Counted from the first letter of the stretch, positions 1 through 8,468 are shown. The stretch: 42,669 nt of DNA from Bacteroidales bacterium (GCA_015061245.1 SUWY01000018.1:1-42669); one strand, 5' to 3'. Program-made: numbers and translations. The notes: generated by a model not told the origin, from the sequence alone.

Positions 1-399
1 AAGACCGATTCGGCACTTCGAACTATTCTGCTGGATATAATTTCCACACCTGTAAGTCCGGAATTACTACCATCTGGCGAAAATGAGGAGATAGAACAAC
101 GTACTGAAGATGTAGTGGGTCCGTACGAGCTACACGATTTCTTCCTGTACCACTTCATACGCTATGGAGCAACTCCCCGAAAAATTCTATACTTGGCGAC
201 TATCGCTTTTGCTGATTCCTACGATGAATCCATCATAAAGTATTGGCTTTCCATCTTCACCCGTAGATTCTTTGCACAACAGTTCAAACGCTCATGTATG
301 CCTGATGGTCCTAAAGTTGGCAGTGTTTCTCTTAGTCCCCGTGGTGACTGGCGAATGCCAAGTGATGCATGTAGTAAATTATGGTTAGATAAAATATAA
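1..399 (+). CDS. nadE: Glutamine-dependent NAD+ synthetase, C-terminal part (5' end outside window)
   Basis: The frame is open from base 1 and ends with TAA at 397-399, giving 132 residues of the C-terminus. The protein amidates nicotinic acid adenine dinucleotide to NAD+ in the cytoplasm using glutamine and ATP. The stretch [11 protein letters not shown], then [20 protein letters not shown] and [12 protein letters not shown], is the characteristic end of the long NadE family. The N-terminal glutaminase and most of the ATP-pyrophosphatase domain lie upstream of the window. An in-frame ATG at 115 lies inside the conserved domain and is not the start. Confidence 0.93.
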   Translation, partial: KTDSALRTILLDIISTPVSPELLPSGENEEIEQRTEDVVGPYELHDFFLYHFIRYGATPRKILYLATIAFADSYDESIIKYWLSIFTRRFFAQQFKRSCMPDGPKVGSVSLSPRGDWRMPSDACSKLWLDKI

Positions 400-435
400 T
401 AAAGCTACGAACATCGAATATCGGAGAAATATATG

Positions 436-443
436 TAATTTTG
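436..443 (+). promoter_or_regulatory. Bacteroidota -7 box (TAATTTTG) for the Lrp-type regulator
   Basis: TAATTTTG fits the TAnnTTTG -7 consensus and lies 21 bases before the ATG at 465. No clear -33 TTTG was found. The box argues against the upstream TTG at 441 as a start, because that TTG is part of the box. Confidence 0.55.
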
Positions 444-464
444 CATCAAACAAATGATTTTCAT

Positions 465-929
465 ATGGAGAATAATCAATTTGATGAAATAGATGAAAAA
501 ATCCTTCAAATGTTGGCGAAGGATGGCAATATTCCTTTTCAAGAAGTCGCCCGAGCCTGTGGAGTTTCCGGTACAACCATTCATACACGAGTAAAACGAC
601 TTACCGCATTAGGAGTTGTTCAAGGCTCAAAATATATCATTGATCCTGCAAAAATAGGTTATGATACCTGTGCTTATGTTGGACTTACGCTTAAAGATGA
701 TTCTCTATTTGAGAATATTATCGATGCATTAAAATCTATTCCTGAAATTGTTGAAGTTCATTGCACGAATGAAGCATATGATTTGTTTGTGAAAATTTAT
801 GCACGAAACAACGAACACTTGCTTTCATTGATTCAAACGCAGCTAAAACCTATTGGATTATCTCTGTCAAAAATTATAATTTCATTTAAGAATGTGTATA
901 ATAAACAACTGACAATACTTCCAAAATAA
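465..929 (+). CDS. Lrp/AsnC family transcriptional regulator
   Basis: This is a 154-residue DNA-binding regulator of the leucine-responsive family, which typically senses amino acids and forms octamers. Residues about 8-65 are the winged helix-turn-helix (DEIDEKILQMLAKDG, then ACGVSGTTIHTRVKRL), and about 70-150 the RAM/AsnC effector domain. I start it at ATG 465. A longer reading from TTG 441 would begin inside the promoter -7 box and adds nothing conserved. It follows nadE by 65 bases but has its own promoter. Its target is not visible; the next gene is 333 bases away. Confidence 0.9.
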   Translation: MENNQFDEIDEKILQMLAKDGNIPFQEVARACGVSGTTIHTRVKRLTALGVVQGSKYIIDPAKIGYDTCAYVGLTLKDDSLFENIIDALKSIPEIVEVHCTNEAYDLFVKIYARNNEHLLSLIQTQLKPIGLSLSKIIISFKNVYNKQLTILPK

Positions 930-1262
930 GAAGATATAAAATATTGATGGCGACACTCATTCAGTAACCGCAGTTCATCTAAATTCATATCGTTATATCT
1001 ACTTAGTCAAATATTACGGATAATCTCACATACTGAAATAACTCTAAAAGATAGGTTTTGGTGATTTTTCTGAAATAATACCTGAAAAGTTATTAATAAT
1101 AAGTTAATTTCGCAATATATATAGCGAATACGTCTAGTGGTAATATTTTATGCTGAATTTCTATCTAAAACCACAATTTGGCTAATGGGCGAGGGTAGGA
1201 TTATTGAAACCATTTTGTCGAGATTTAAGTTATATAGGAGTACAGAGTAAATACTAACGAGT
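930..1262. other. 333-base intergenic stretch with no recognisable gene
   Basis: I see no open frame with recognisable protein similarity, no tRNA fold and no match to the TAnnTTTG promoter box on either strand. It is AT-rich and contains one GGCGAGG motif near 1189. It could be a decayed gene or simply the leader region of the flavoprotein downstream. Confidence 0.4.
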
Positions 1263-1898
1263 ATGAAGAAGATAATGATTATCGATGGTGGTCCTCGAAA
1301 GAGTATGAATACAGCAATGTTGTTGCAGAGATTTGCAGAAGGGGCAGAATCTGTGGGTAGTGATGTAGAAGTTAAGACCGTGCGACTTTATGACCTCGCC
1401 TATAAAGGTTGTATGTCGTGTATGGCTTGTAAGCTTAAGGGCAAGGCATCGAACATTTGTCGTTTCAAAGATGCTCTGACTCCTGTTTTGGACGAGGTTT
1501 CACAGGCGGATGGTCTTGTGCTTGGCTCGCCCATCTATTTTGGCGAGGTGACCGGAATGATGCGTGCCTTTCTGGAGCGTTTGTCATTCCCGTGGCTCTC
1601 GTATAATGACTACAGCTTGACTGCCCCTAAGCGTATGCCCGTGGTGCTTGTTGAAACCATGAATGGTACACCGGAACGCAATAATAGCAACAGTTTCGGA
1701 ACAATGGAGTGGTGCATTACATCGGCACTTGGCGAACCTCAGCGCATTGTCGGCTATAACACATGTCAGGTGGCGAAATATGAAAATTACGAGCTGGGCA
1801 GTTTTTCGGAAGAGGCCAAACACGCATGGCGCGATGCCCATTGGGAAGAGGATTTGCAAAAGGCATACGAAGCAGGCCGACAAATGGCTGAAAAATAA
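1263..1898 (+). CDS. Flavodoxin-fold iron-sulfur flavoprotein (NADPH-dependent FMN reductase family)
   Basis: This 211-residue cytoplasmic oxidoreductase binds FMN. The N-terminal strand and phosphate loop (IIDGGPRKSMNTAML, residues 6-20) and the LGSPIYFGEVTG loop (about 88-99) are typical of the flavodoxin-like reductases. Cys50, Cys53, Cys56 and Cys66 form the CxxCxxC...C cluster motif of archaeal-type iron-sulfur flavoproteins, suggesting a 4Fe-4S cluster. The substrate is unknown. It is one of three such genes in the first 15 kb and may be cotranscribed with the hydrolase that starts 13 bases downstream. Confidence 0.85.
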   Translation: MKKIMIIDGGPRKSMNTAMLLQRFAEGAESVGSDVEVKTVRLYDLAYKGCMSCMACKLKGKASNICRFKDALTPVLDEVSQADGLVLGSPIYFGEVTGMMRAFLERLSFPWLSYNDYSLTAPKRMPVVLVETMNGTPERNNSNSFGTMEWCITSALGEPQRIVGYNTCQVAKYENYELGSFSEEAKHAWRDAHWEEDLQKAYEAGRQMAEK

Positions 1899-1911
1899 CG
1901 AATAAGGATAT

Positions 1912-3204
1912 ATGATTAAGAGAGTATTGATTATTACTACCATACTGTTTTGTGCTATAATGTATGCTAATGCACAGACCGGAACATGGTCTGGCAAACT
2001 TGAAGTGCAGGGAACAAAATTAGCACTAATCTTCCATCTTGATGAAGATAACCCGACAATGGATTCGCCTGATCAAGGTGCTAAGGGAATTCCTGTACAG
2101 GTAGATAGAGGTGCGGGGGGGAAGATTACCATTAAAATACCATCGCTTGCGGTACTTTATGAAGGCCAATGGAGTAAGGATAAGATTGTCGGTACTTTTA
2201 ATCAGATGAATATATCATTGCCTTTGACACTTACTTTGGGCGAGGATAAACCCAATCGCCCGCAGACTCCAGTTGGACCGTTTCCTTATGCTACAGAAGA
2301 GGTTGTGTTTAATAATGGGAACATTGAACTTAATGGCACTCTAACCTTGCCGGAAGGATATTCGCGAAAAACTCCAGTATTATTGATGGTAACCGGTAGC
2401 GGTCTGCAGAATCGCGATGAAGAACTTTTCGACCATAAGCCGTTTGCCGTTATTGCAGATGCCCTTGCTCGTCAGGGTATTGCAACTTTACGATATGACG
2501 ATAGGGGATTTGGCGATTCTTCTGCAAAATCGCAGGAGTGGACCATCGAGGATTTTAAGTCCGATGCTTTGGCAGGTATAGATTTATTAAGATGTAGGTT
2601 TGATAATGTGGGTGTGCTGGGACATAGTGAGGGAGGAACAGTAGCAATGATGATTGCGGCCGAGAATAAGGCGGATTTTATTGTCTCTCTTGCCGGAATG
2701 GCAATCGGAGGAGCTGAAGCGTTGGTTTGGCAGAATAGGGTAGCGCTTCAAGAACTCGGATTTACAGATGATGTCATTAATTCATATTGTAAATTGATAG
2801 AAACAGCCTTTAATGTTCGTGTAAAGGGAGGCGAAATGCCGAATCCGGATGATTATGCTCTTCCGGCATCTCTGGTGCAGAATTATTGGGCTGCGGTGGC
2901 TCAAATTCAAATGCCATATATGATTCATTTCCTCTCTTTGGATATACGCCCTTTGCTTGGAAATGTGTTGTGTCCGGTGCTCGCTTTGAATGGATTGAAG
3001 GACAAACAGGTAGATTATAAAAGTAATCTGAATGCAATACGCAATGGTATCCCTTCTAATCCTAAAAACCGAATAGAAACAGTTGAAGGTGTTAATCACC
3101 TATTCCAGCATTGTAGTACAGGTGCAGTTACTGAATATCGAACAATTGAAGAGACTTTTGCCCCTGAAGTATTAGCAATGATTATTGAGTGGATACTGCT
3201 CTAG
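1912..3204 (+). CDS. Secreted alpha/beta hydrolase (serine aminopeptidase/esterase-like)
   Basis: The protein has 430 residues and a Sec signal peptide ending near AQ at residue 22, so it acts in the periplasm or outside. An N-terminal beta-rich region (about 25-120) precedes the alpha/beta hydrolase fold. The nucleophile elbow is GHSEGG with Ser239. The acid is probably the Asp in GLKDKQ and the base the His in VNHLFQH near the C-terminus. The family cleaves acyl esters or N-terminal peptides; the real substrate cannot be read from sequence. It overlaps the convergent gene by four bases at the stop codons. Confidence 0.85.
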   Translation: MIKRVLIITTILFCAIMYANAQTGTWSGKLEVQGTKLALIFHLDEDNPTMDSPDQGAKGIPVQVDRGAGGKITIKIPSLAVLYEGQWSKDKIVGTFNQMNISLPLTLTLGEDKPNRPQTPVGPFPYATEEVVFNNGNIELNGTLTLPEGYSRKTPVLLMVTGSGLQNRDEELFDHKPFAVIADALARQGIATLRYDDRGFGDSSAKSQEWTIEDFKSDALAGIDLLRCRFDNVGVLGHSEGGTVAMMIAAENKADFIVSLAGMAIGGAEALVWQNRVALQELGFTDDVINSYCKLIETAFNVRVKGGEMPNPDDYALPASLVQNYWAAVAQIQMPYMIHFLSLDIRPLLGNVLCPVLALNGLKDKQVDYKSNLNAIRNGIPSNPKNRIETVEGVNHLFQHCSTGAVTEYRTIEETFAPEVLAMIIEWILL

Positions 3205-3500
3205 ATTATCTCCCTTATCAGGTGTTTGATTGCTTCTATGGGGTGGTAGAGTAGCATTCGCGGGCCGGCCCATCGCATAACTCTTCTCATGCGCTCGCGC
3301 ATATCGGGTTTGTAGCAATGAATAGGGCACTTCTTGCACGTTGGTTTATTCTCTCCGAACTTGCATTTAGTCAGGCGCTCATTGGCGTACTTCAGTAGTT
3401 CTGCACAACTAGAGCAGAACTCAATATTCTTTTCATAGCGGCGACAATATAGTCGTACCATCATACCAACCGTATTCTTCTCCTCTTCAATCCTACTCAT
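3201..3500 (-). CDS. Small Cys-rich protein of the nitrous-oxide-stimulated-promoter family
   Basis: This is a 99-residue cytoplasmic protein with a conserved pattern of cysteines: EFCSSCAELLKYA, then KCKFGENKPTCKKCPIHCY, then MRWAGPRMLLYHP. It matches the family that Pfam names nitrous oxide-stimulated promoter. The name comes from a genetic observation and its biochemical role is unknown. The Cys/His layout suggests a bound metal. It is transcribed leftward from its own -7 box at 3524-3531 and ends on the stop codon of the convergent hydrolase. Confidence 0.85.
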   Translation of the reverse strand: MSRIEEEKNTVGMMVRLYCRRYEKNIEFCSSCAELLKYANERLTKCKFGENKPTCKKCPIHCYKPDMRERMRRVMRWAGPRMLLYHPIEAIKHLIREII

Positions 3501-3523
3501 TGTATTGTTTATTTTCTTCGTAG

Positions 3524-3531
3524 CAAAAATA
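3524..3531 (-). promoter_or_regulatory. Minus-strand -7 box (TATTTTTG) for the Cys-rich protein
   Basis: On the minus strand the sequence reads TATTTTTG, an exact TAnnTTTG, 23 bases before the ATG at 3500. It is set back-to-back with the FKBP promoter. Confidence 0.55.
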
Positions 3532-3544
3532 GCGTTTTTTATTT

Positions 3545-3552
3545 TACCTTTG
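3545..3552 (+). promoter_or_regulatory. -7 box (TACCTTTG) for the FKBP gene
   Basis: TACCTTTG matches TAnnTTTG and lies 31 bases before the start codon at 3584. A T-run occupies the -33 region instead of a clear TTTG. Confidence 0.5.
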
Positions 3553-3583
3553 CATTGTTAAGGAGATACAAATAATAACGGAT

Positions 3584-3982
3584 ATGGGTAAAAAGGAGTA
3601 TGCTCAGGCCAATAGGGATTGGTTGGTTGAAAAGGCTAAGGAAGAGGGTGTTAAGGCGCTGCCTAAAGGGATCTATTACAAGGTGATTAAGGAGGGCAAT
3701 AACGATGGTAAACATCCATCTCCCCAAAGCGTTGTAACCGCCCACTATTCGGGTTGGACTATTAATGGAAAGAAATTTGATAGCAGTCGTGGTGGAGTGC
3801 CTGTTGCATTTCGACTAAACGAATTGATTGAAGGTTGGATTATTGCAATGCAACAAATGTGTGTCGGTGACAAGTGGGAGGTATATATCCCTGCTGAGCT
3901 TGGATATGGCAAATTTTCACAGCCGGGAATCCCAGGAGGTTCAACCCTGATTTTCGAAATTGAACTCTTCGGAATATATTGA
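3584..3982 (+). CDS. FKBP-type peptidyl-prolyl cis-trans isomerase
   Basis: This 132-residue protein catalyses cis-trans isomerisation of prolyl peptide bonds. The FKBP domain covers about residues 40-132: VVTAHYSGWTINGKKFDSS, then CVGDKWEVYIPAELGYG and IPGGSTLIFEIELFGI. The first 35 residues are charged and there is no signal peptide or lipobox, so it is probably cytoplasmic, unlike many Bacteroidales FKBPs. It has its own promoter and a hairpin terminator just after the stop. Confidence 0.93.
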   Translation: MGKKEYAQANRDWLVEKAKEEGVKALPKGIYYKVIKEGNNDGKHPSPQSVVTAHYSGWTINGKKFDSSRGGVPVAFRLNELIEGWIIAMQQMCVGDKWEVYIPAELGYGKFSQPGIPGGSTLIFEIELFGIY

Positions 3983-3990
3983 TAAATGAG

Positions 3991-4027
3991 CAGCCTCGCT
4001 TGGAATTACCAAACCGAGGCTGTTTTT
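3991..4027 (+). terminator. Rho-independent terminator after the FKBP gene
   Basis: CAGCCTCG (3991-3998) pairs with CGAGGCTG (4015-4022), extended by TTGG/CCAA with a short bulge, and is followed by TTTTTCTT. It sits between convergent genes. Confidence 0.8.
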
Positions 4028-4028
4028 C

Positions 4029-4496
4029 TTAGTAAACCAACTCTTTCAGAGCATCCTCGGTCAGACGATATGTTTTCCAATCGTCCAACGAAATGGCACC
4101 CATTGAGCGGTAAAAATCTATGCTTGGTTGATTCCAATTCAGGCACACCCACTCCATACGTCCGCAACCTCGCTCCAAAGCTGTTTTTGCCAAATGCAAA
4201 AATAGAGCCTTTCCGTATCCTTTGCCTCTATGCTCCGGGAAAACATACAGATCCTCCAAATAGATCCCCGCCTTTCCAACAAAGGTCGAGAAGTTATGAA
4301 AGTATAGAGCAAAACCAGCAGCCTTACCATCCTCTTCGGCAAAGACCACCTCAGCCACCTCTTTTTGAAACAGCCATTCGTGCAGCATGTTTTCGGTCGC
4401 TACAACTTCATTCTCCATCTTCTCATAACGGGCAATTCCCTTTATAAACTCCAGAATTTGAGGAACATCCTTTGGACAAGCTTTTCTAATTTCCAT
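4029..4496 (-). CDS. GNAT acetyltransferase of the SSAT (diamine/thialysine) type
   Basis: The protein has 155 residues and transfers acetyl from acetyl-CoA to a small amine. IYLEDLYVFPEHR, the acetyl-CoA loop RGKGYG (90-95) and WNQPSIDFYRSMGA (121-134) line up with the same motifs in spermidine/spermine N1-acetyltransferase, so a polyamine or thialysine substrate is likely. I start at ATG 4496, where MEIRKA begins the domain. An in-frame ATG at 4544 would add 16 non-conserved residues. It lies 59 bases downstream of the EamA gene on the same strand and is probably cotranscribed with it. Confidence 0.85.
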   Translation of the reverse strand: MEIRKACPKDVPQILEFIKGIARYEKMENEVVATENMLHEWLFQKEVAEVVFAEEDGKAAGFALYFHNFSTFVGKAGIYLEDLYVFPEHRGKGYGKALFLHLAKTALERGCGRMEWVCLNWNQPSIDFYRSMGAISLDDWKTYRLTEDALKELVY

Positions 4497-4555
4497 ATTT
4501 TCTATATCTATTGGCGAGGCCTTCTGTTTTAAGCGAGGTCTCATACTATTTTCGT

Positions 4556-5440
4556 TTACTCCTTCTTCTTTAAAACAGAACGAGTTTGCAAAGCTACCGA
4601 TATGATAATCAAAGCAATTCCTATCCAGAATGAGACTCCGATTTCGCGTAACTCTCCAAACATGATAGCAGCAATGGCAATGCTGTATAGTGGCTCTAAA
4701 TTGTATGCAATGTTAACAGTAAAAGCGTTGAGTTTTTGCAGGGCAATAAGCTGGAAGAGGAATGGAATAACAGTGAATACCGAGCCCAATAACAGAATGT
4801 AGAGTAGATCCTCTCCCTGAGGAGATATAGCCTCGCCCGGATAGAGAGTTTTGTATGCAGGAATACAAAGTGTCAGAAACAGAACACCACCTATAAGTTC
4901 ATAAAGAAGCATGGTGCTGCTATCCTCGTGAGTCTCTTTTGCAACATTGATATTGAGAATTGAGAATACAGAGTAGAGTGCAGCGCACAATAGTCCAAGT
5001 GCAATACCGGTTCTGAACCTTATATCGATACTGAAAATAAGCAATATGCCGGCAATGGCAATGAAACTTAGAACCACATCCTTTATTGATACTCTTTTAC
5101 GATTTATCAATGGATCAAATATGCTGGTAAAGAAGCACGAAGTTGCAACGCAAGCAACGCCGATTGATACATTTGATGCTTGAATACTGGCAAAGAATGC
5201 CACCCAATGCAGGGCTAACAGAGCTCCGCAACCACAAATTTTGGCTATTGCTCTCCAACCTGTTTTGTGTAGTTTGCCCATAAAGAGCAGTACGGCAAAC
5301 AGCACTATGACACTTGCTCCCATTCTGTACCATACCAATGGCAAACCACTTAGCGATATCAGTTTCCCGAATATGCCGGTCCAACCGGCCAAAAACACCG
5401 CAATATGCAGAATTATAAGTGTCGAACTCCTCTCTTTCAT
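4556..5440 (-). CDS. EamA/DMT-superfamily membrane transporter
   Basis: The protein has 294 residues, almost all hydrophobic, with about ten predicted membrane helices in two EamA repeats (about 5-140 and 150-288) and a basic C-terminal tail, LKKKE. Members export amino acids, nucleosides or other metabolites across the inner membrane. The substrate cannot be told from sequence. The SSAT-like acetyltransferase downstream may hint at an amine. Confidence 0.9.
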   Translation of the reverse strand: MKERSSTLIILHIAVFLAGWTGIFGKLISLSGLPLVWYRMGASVIVLFAVLLFMGKLHKTGWRAIAKICGCGALLALHWVAFFASIQASNVSIGVACVATSCFFTSIFDPLINRKRVSIKDVVLSFIAIAGILLIFSIDIRFRTGIALGLLCAALYSVFSILNINVAKETHEDSSTMLLYELIGGVLFLTLCIPAYKTLYPGEAISPQGEDLLYILLLGSVFTVIPFLFQLIALQKLNAFTVNIAYNLEPLYSIAIAAIMFGELREIGVSFWIGIALIIISVALQTRSVLKKKE

Positions 5441-5472
5441 ATTATTTTAACTCTTAACGAGCAATTGTTTTG

Positions 5473-5503
5473 CAAAAATAGGTATATTTGCACAAAGCTC
5501 CAA
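5473..5503 (-). promoter_or_regulatory. Promoter for the EamA gene
   Basis: Minus-strand TATTTTTG (5480-5473) is an exact -7 box, and a TTG lies 20 bases upstream. It overlaps a plus-strand -7 box at 5483-5490, so the two divergent promoters share DNA. Confidence 0.5.
5483..5490 (+). promoter_or_regulatory. -7 box (TATATTTG) for the GNAT gene at 5566
   Basis: TATATTTG matches TAnnTTTG. Transcription would begin near 5495, leaving a leader of about 70 bases. No good -33 TTTG is visible. Confidence 0.45.
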
Positions 5504-5565
5504 TTTATACGACAATTCAAATTTAAATATGAGTACACTTTCGGAGCTACGTTATTATTTGCATC

Positions 5566-6060
5566 ATGAATCAGGTAGTTATCAGGCGGACGAGGGTGGA
5601 GGATTTGCCCCGGTTGCAGGAGATCTTTGCTGTTGCACGTAATTTTATGAAGAGTACGGGTAATCCAAACCAGTGGTCTGAGGATTATCCGAGCAGTGAA
5701 TTGTTGCTAAGTGATATTGAGAGCGGGGATAGTTATGTGGTGCAATCCATGAGTAGAGTTGTGGCAACCTTTGTTTTGCGAGGAGGCATTGATCCTACTT
5801 ACAATGTCATTTATGATGGTCAATGGTTGAGCGATGTGCCGTACGCAACAATCCATCGCATTGCTTCGAATGGTGAGCTTAAGGGTGTTTTTGCAGTGGC
5901 AATGCGCTATGCACTGAAACACTACTCTTCTATTCGCATAGATACCCACCGCGACAATCGGGTCATGCAGCAGATTATAGAACGGCATGGATTTAAATAT
6001 TGTGGCATTATTAATTGCTGGAACGGCGACGAACGTTTGGCATATCAATTTGTAGAATAG
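5566..6060 (+). CDS. GNAT family N-acetyltransferase
   Basis: This 164-residue protein has the GNAT fold. It has N-terminal VIRRTRVEDLPRLQEIF, the central strand TIHRIASNGELKGVF, and the C-terminal signature RIDTHRDNRVMQQIIERHGF followed by YCGII, common to a Bacteroidales GNAT subgroup. The acetyl-CoA loop is degenerate compared with the classic QxxGxG. The substrate is unknown. It is divergent from the EamA gene and convergent with the S9 peptidase, with a hairpin in the 49-base gap. Confidence 0.82.
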   Translation: MNQVVIRRTRVEDLPRLQEIFAVARNFMKSTGNPNQWSEDYPSSELLLSDIESGDSYVVQSMSRVVATFVLRGGIDPTYNVIYDGQWLSDVPYATIHRIASNGELKGVFAVAMRYALKHYSSIRIDTHRDNRVMQQIIERHGFKYCGIINCWNGDERLAYQFVE

Positions 6061-6064
6061 TGAA

Positions 6065-6100
6065 CGAGGGCGACCAAATGGCCGCCCTCGCTTATTATTT
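6065..6100. terminator. Hairpin between convergent GNAT and S9 peptidase genes
   Basis: CGAGGGCG (6065-6072) pairs with CGCCCTCG (6083-6090) around a 10-base spacer that can partly pair. The following plus-strand sequence is moderately T-rich. It likely serves the GNAT gene and perhaps both genes. Confidence 0.65.
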
Positions 6101-6109
6101 ATATCTTGT

Positions 6110-8236
6110 TTACTCCCACTCTGGAACCGGTTGGTTTAGAAGGTAGTGAACGAAGTGGTCATAAATTTTGTGAAGCTCGAATGGTCCACCAAGGCTGTGA
6201 GTTTTGCCAGGAAGATAGAGCTGCTCAAAATTCTTGTTAGCCTTCATCAAGGCTGCTACAACCTGAAGAGTTGATGTTGGGTCAACATTGTCGTCCAACT
6301 CACCATTAATCAACAATAGCTTACCCTTAAGAAGGTGTGCATTGTCAACGTTCGATGATGCACTATATGACTCATCCAATGGGAATCCCATCCACTGCTC
6401 ATTCCACCAAATCTTATCCATACGGTTGTCGTGACATCCGCAAAGAGCAACAGCTGCCTTATAGAAGTCGTTGTGGAATAGTAGGGCAGCCATAGCATTC
6501 TGACCTCCTGCTGACCATCCGTAAATTCCAACGCGCTCAATATCCATATATGGATACTTCTCGGCTGCCGACTTCATCCATGCAATTCTGTCTGGGAAAC
6601 CTGCATCTTTAAGGTTCTTCCAACATACGTCGTGGAATGCCTTAGAGCGGTCGCATGTTCCCATTCCATCGATTGATACAACAATAAATCCAAGCTCGGC
6701 AACCTTTGTGATAAGGTGGTTTGCAGGTTTGAAGTTCTTCTCAACATGGTGTCCGTGAGGACCTGCATAAATCATCTCGATTACCGGATATGACTTATTT
6801 GGATCGAAGTTTGATGGGCGATGAATATTTCCCCAAATGTCGGTTTTGCCATCACGACCTTTAGCACAGAATACCTCAGGCATGCTCCATCCCTTGGCAA
6901 CCAAGTCGCTGACATCGCACTTCTCAAGCTGAGCAACAGTAGAACCATCGGCTGTACGTTTAAGTACGCTTACAGGTGGGCAATCAGGACGTGAATATAC
7001 ATCTACGAAATATTTGCGGTCTGCCGAGAATTTTGCACTGTGGTTACCATTCTCAGGTGTCAAATCCTCAAATCCCTTACCGTCGAAACCTATACGGCAG
7101 TAGTGAAGGTTATATGGATCCTCGCCTGCAACAAGGCCGGAAGCGGTGAAGTAGATAACTCTGTTCTCCTGATCTACGTAGTTCACGTTGCGAACAACCC
7201 ACTCACCCTTTGTAATCTGCTGTTTGATTTGGCCTTTGTTGTCGTGAAGGTAGATATGACGCCATCCGTCGCGCTCAGAGATCCAAAGCATCTCAGCTCC
7301 GTCGTTAATATCTCTGCGGAAGTTGTTGTTGTAGTAGATGAATGTTTTTGTCTGCTCGTCTGCAAGGTGGGTAATTGCACCATTGTTTGCATTAACCTCG
7401 CCTACAATGTAACGCTGGTGGCCTCGCTCATTAAACTCAAATGTGAATGCACGGCTGTCAGCTCTCCATCCTGTTAAACGTAATGAGAATTGATTCTCAT
7501 ACAATGCAGTCTCAAGAGGAATCTGTGTGCGTGACTCAACATCGAAAAGTACAGGAACCGATGTTGGAAGTACATCGCCCGGTTTTGCATAGTCGCGCCA
7601 CTGAAGGATTGGCTGCTTCTGGGTTGCAGGAGCAGACTCAATTAGAGGAATTCTGCGCTCCTCAACCTCGCTTACCTTTACAGTTGCAATTTTGCGTGAG
7701 TCCGGTGACCAGCTCAATGAGCGTTGATCATAACGCAACTTATCATTTCCATCCATTGTAAGAGCGTACTCAACTCTTGGATTTGCAGTCGATGCAATGT
7801 AAACATTGTTGTCCTTTACGTATGCCTCCCACTTTCCATCAGGTGATTTTAGTGTACCACCCGAGTTTCTGTTGAAGCGTCCCCACTGAGGGGCTCCATT
7901 TGGGGCCTCGCCCAAAAGCATATCGGCAAGTCCTGCAGGCTTTTTAGGAAGGTATTTGGCGAGGTCTCTCTTTGCAGACGCCTTATACTTCTTGCCGGTG
8001 TCGGCGTTTACAAGGTAGAAGAAGTCGCCATCTTTCTCATGGTTTTGATACCAGAAGTAGTGCGAATCTCCAAGCCAGTTCGCATTTACTGCTGCAGAGT
8101 AAACGTGATCCGAATAACTCATTACAGCATCTGCCCTAAGGTAATCTTTGTAGGTTACCTGCGCGGAAGCATTAATGCTACCAAGCGCTGTTGCCAATGT
8201 TAGTAGGCACGAGATAAACAGTGATTTGTGTTTCAT
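6110..8236 (-). CDS. S9 family prolyl oligopeptidase (DPP-IV-like)
   Basis: The protein has 708 residues with a signal peptide ending in SASAQ (residue 26), so it is periplasmic. An N-terminal beta-propeller (about 60-450) precedes the alpha/beta hydrolase domain. The triad is Ser575 in GWSAGG, Asp649 in the DDNVD segment and His680 in GKTHSLGG. The family removes Xaa-Pro or Xaa-Ala dipeptides from peptide N-termini. The nucleophile motif has Ala where many DPP-IV enzymes have Tyr (GWSYGG). A 59-residue winged-helix gene ends 30 bases upstream on the same strand and may share its transcript. Confidence 0.93.
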   Translation of the reverse strand: MKHKSLFISCLLTLATALGSINASAQVTYKDYLRADAVMSYSDHVYSAAVNANWLGDSHYFWYQNHEKDGDFFYLVNADTGKKYKASAKRDLAKYLPKKPAGLADMLLGEAPNGAPQWGRFNRNSGGTLKSPDGKWEAYVKDNNVYIASTANPRVEYALTMDGNDKLRYDQRSLSWSPDSRKIATVKVSEVEERRIPLIESAPATQKQPILQWRDYAKPGDVLPTSVPVLFDVESRTQIPLETALYENQFSLRLTGWRADSRAFTFEFNERGHQRYIVGEVNANNGAITHLADEQTKTFIYYNNNFRRDINDGAEMLWISERDGWRHIYLHDNKGQIKQQITKGEWVVRNVNYVDQENRVIYFTASGLVAGEDPYNLHYCRIGFDGKGFEDLTPENGNHSAKFSADRKYFVDVYSRPDCPPVSVLKRTADGSTVAQLEKCDVSDLVAKGWSMPEVFCAKGRDGKTDIWGNIHRPSNFDPNKSYPVIEMIYAGPHGHHVEKNFKPANHLITKVAELGFIVVSIDGMGTCDRSKAFHDVCWKNLKDAGFPDRIAWMKSAAEKYPYMDIERVGIYGWSAGGQNAMAALLFHNDFYKAAVALCGCHDNRMDKIWWNEQWMGFPLDESYSASSNVDNAHLLKGKLLLINGELDDNVDPTSTLQVVAALMKANKNFEQLYLPGKTHSLGGPFELHKIYDHFVHYLLNQPVPEWE

Positions 8237-8266
8237 GTTGTTATTTAGTTTAATAGAATACTGTTG

Positions 8267-8446
8267 TTACTCTGCGGGAGCCCATTTGCAACGAACCGGT
8301 GAAACAATTGCACCCTCGTCTTTAAGTTGCTTCATTGCTTTGTCAACCTCTTTACGGTCAATACCGCTTAGTTCTGCAATTTTTCCTGCATTCAAAGGCT
8401 CTCCGGCCTGTTTCATTGTAGCTAAAACTTTCTCTTTTGTCTCCAT
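8267..8446 (-). CDS. Small winged-helix DNA-binding protein (59 aa)
   Basis: This short gene reads [19 protein letters not shown], then [19 protein letters not shown], then [21 protein letters not shown]. Helix, helix, recognition helix and wing fit a minimal winged helix, like small MarR/ArsR-type regulators common in Bacteroidales and archaea. It lies 30 bases upstream of the S9 peptidase start with no terminator between them, so the two are probably an operon. A -7 box TAACTTTG (8476-8469, minus strand) lies 22 bases before its ATG. Its target is unknown; it could act on nearby genes or elsewhere. Confidence 0.8.
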   Translation of the reverse strand: METKEKVLATMKQAGEPLNAGKIAELSGIDRKEVDKAMKQLKDEGAIVSPVRCKWAPAE

Positions 8447-8468
8447 AGTATCAAATTTAAGTGTTTTA

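Noticed and set aside
1120-1200. Possible tRNA-like segment (CGTCTAGTGGT resembling a D-arm)
   Set aside because: No acceptor stem, anticodon arm or T-arm can be folded around it.
3986-4447. 153-codon plus-strand open frame
   Set aside because: It lies exactly opposite the SSAT-like acetyltransferase and shows proline- and serine-rich composition typical of antisense translation; it also begins in a terminator.
5529-5642. Short frame MSTLSELRYYLHHES... starting in the leader of the GNAT gene and overlapping its start
   Set aside because: No family recognised and most of it overlaps the GNAT gene in another frame; could be an upstream ORF but nothing supports it.
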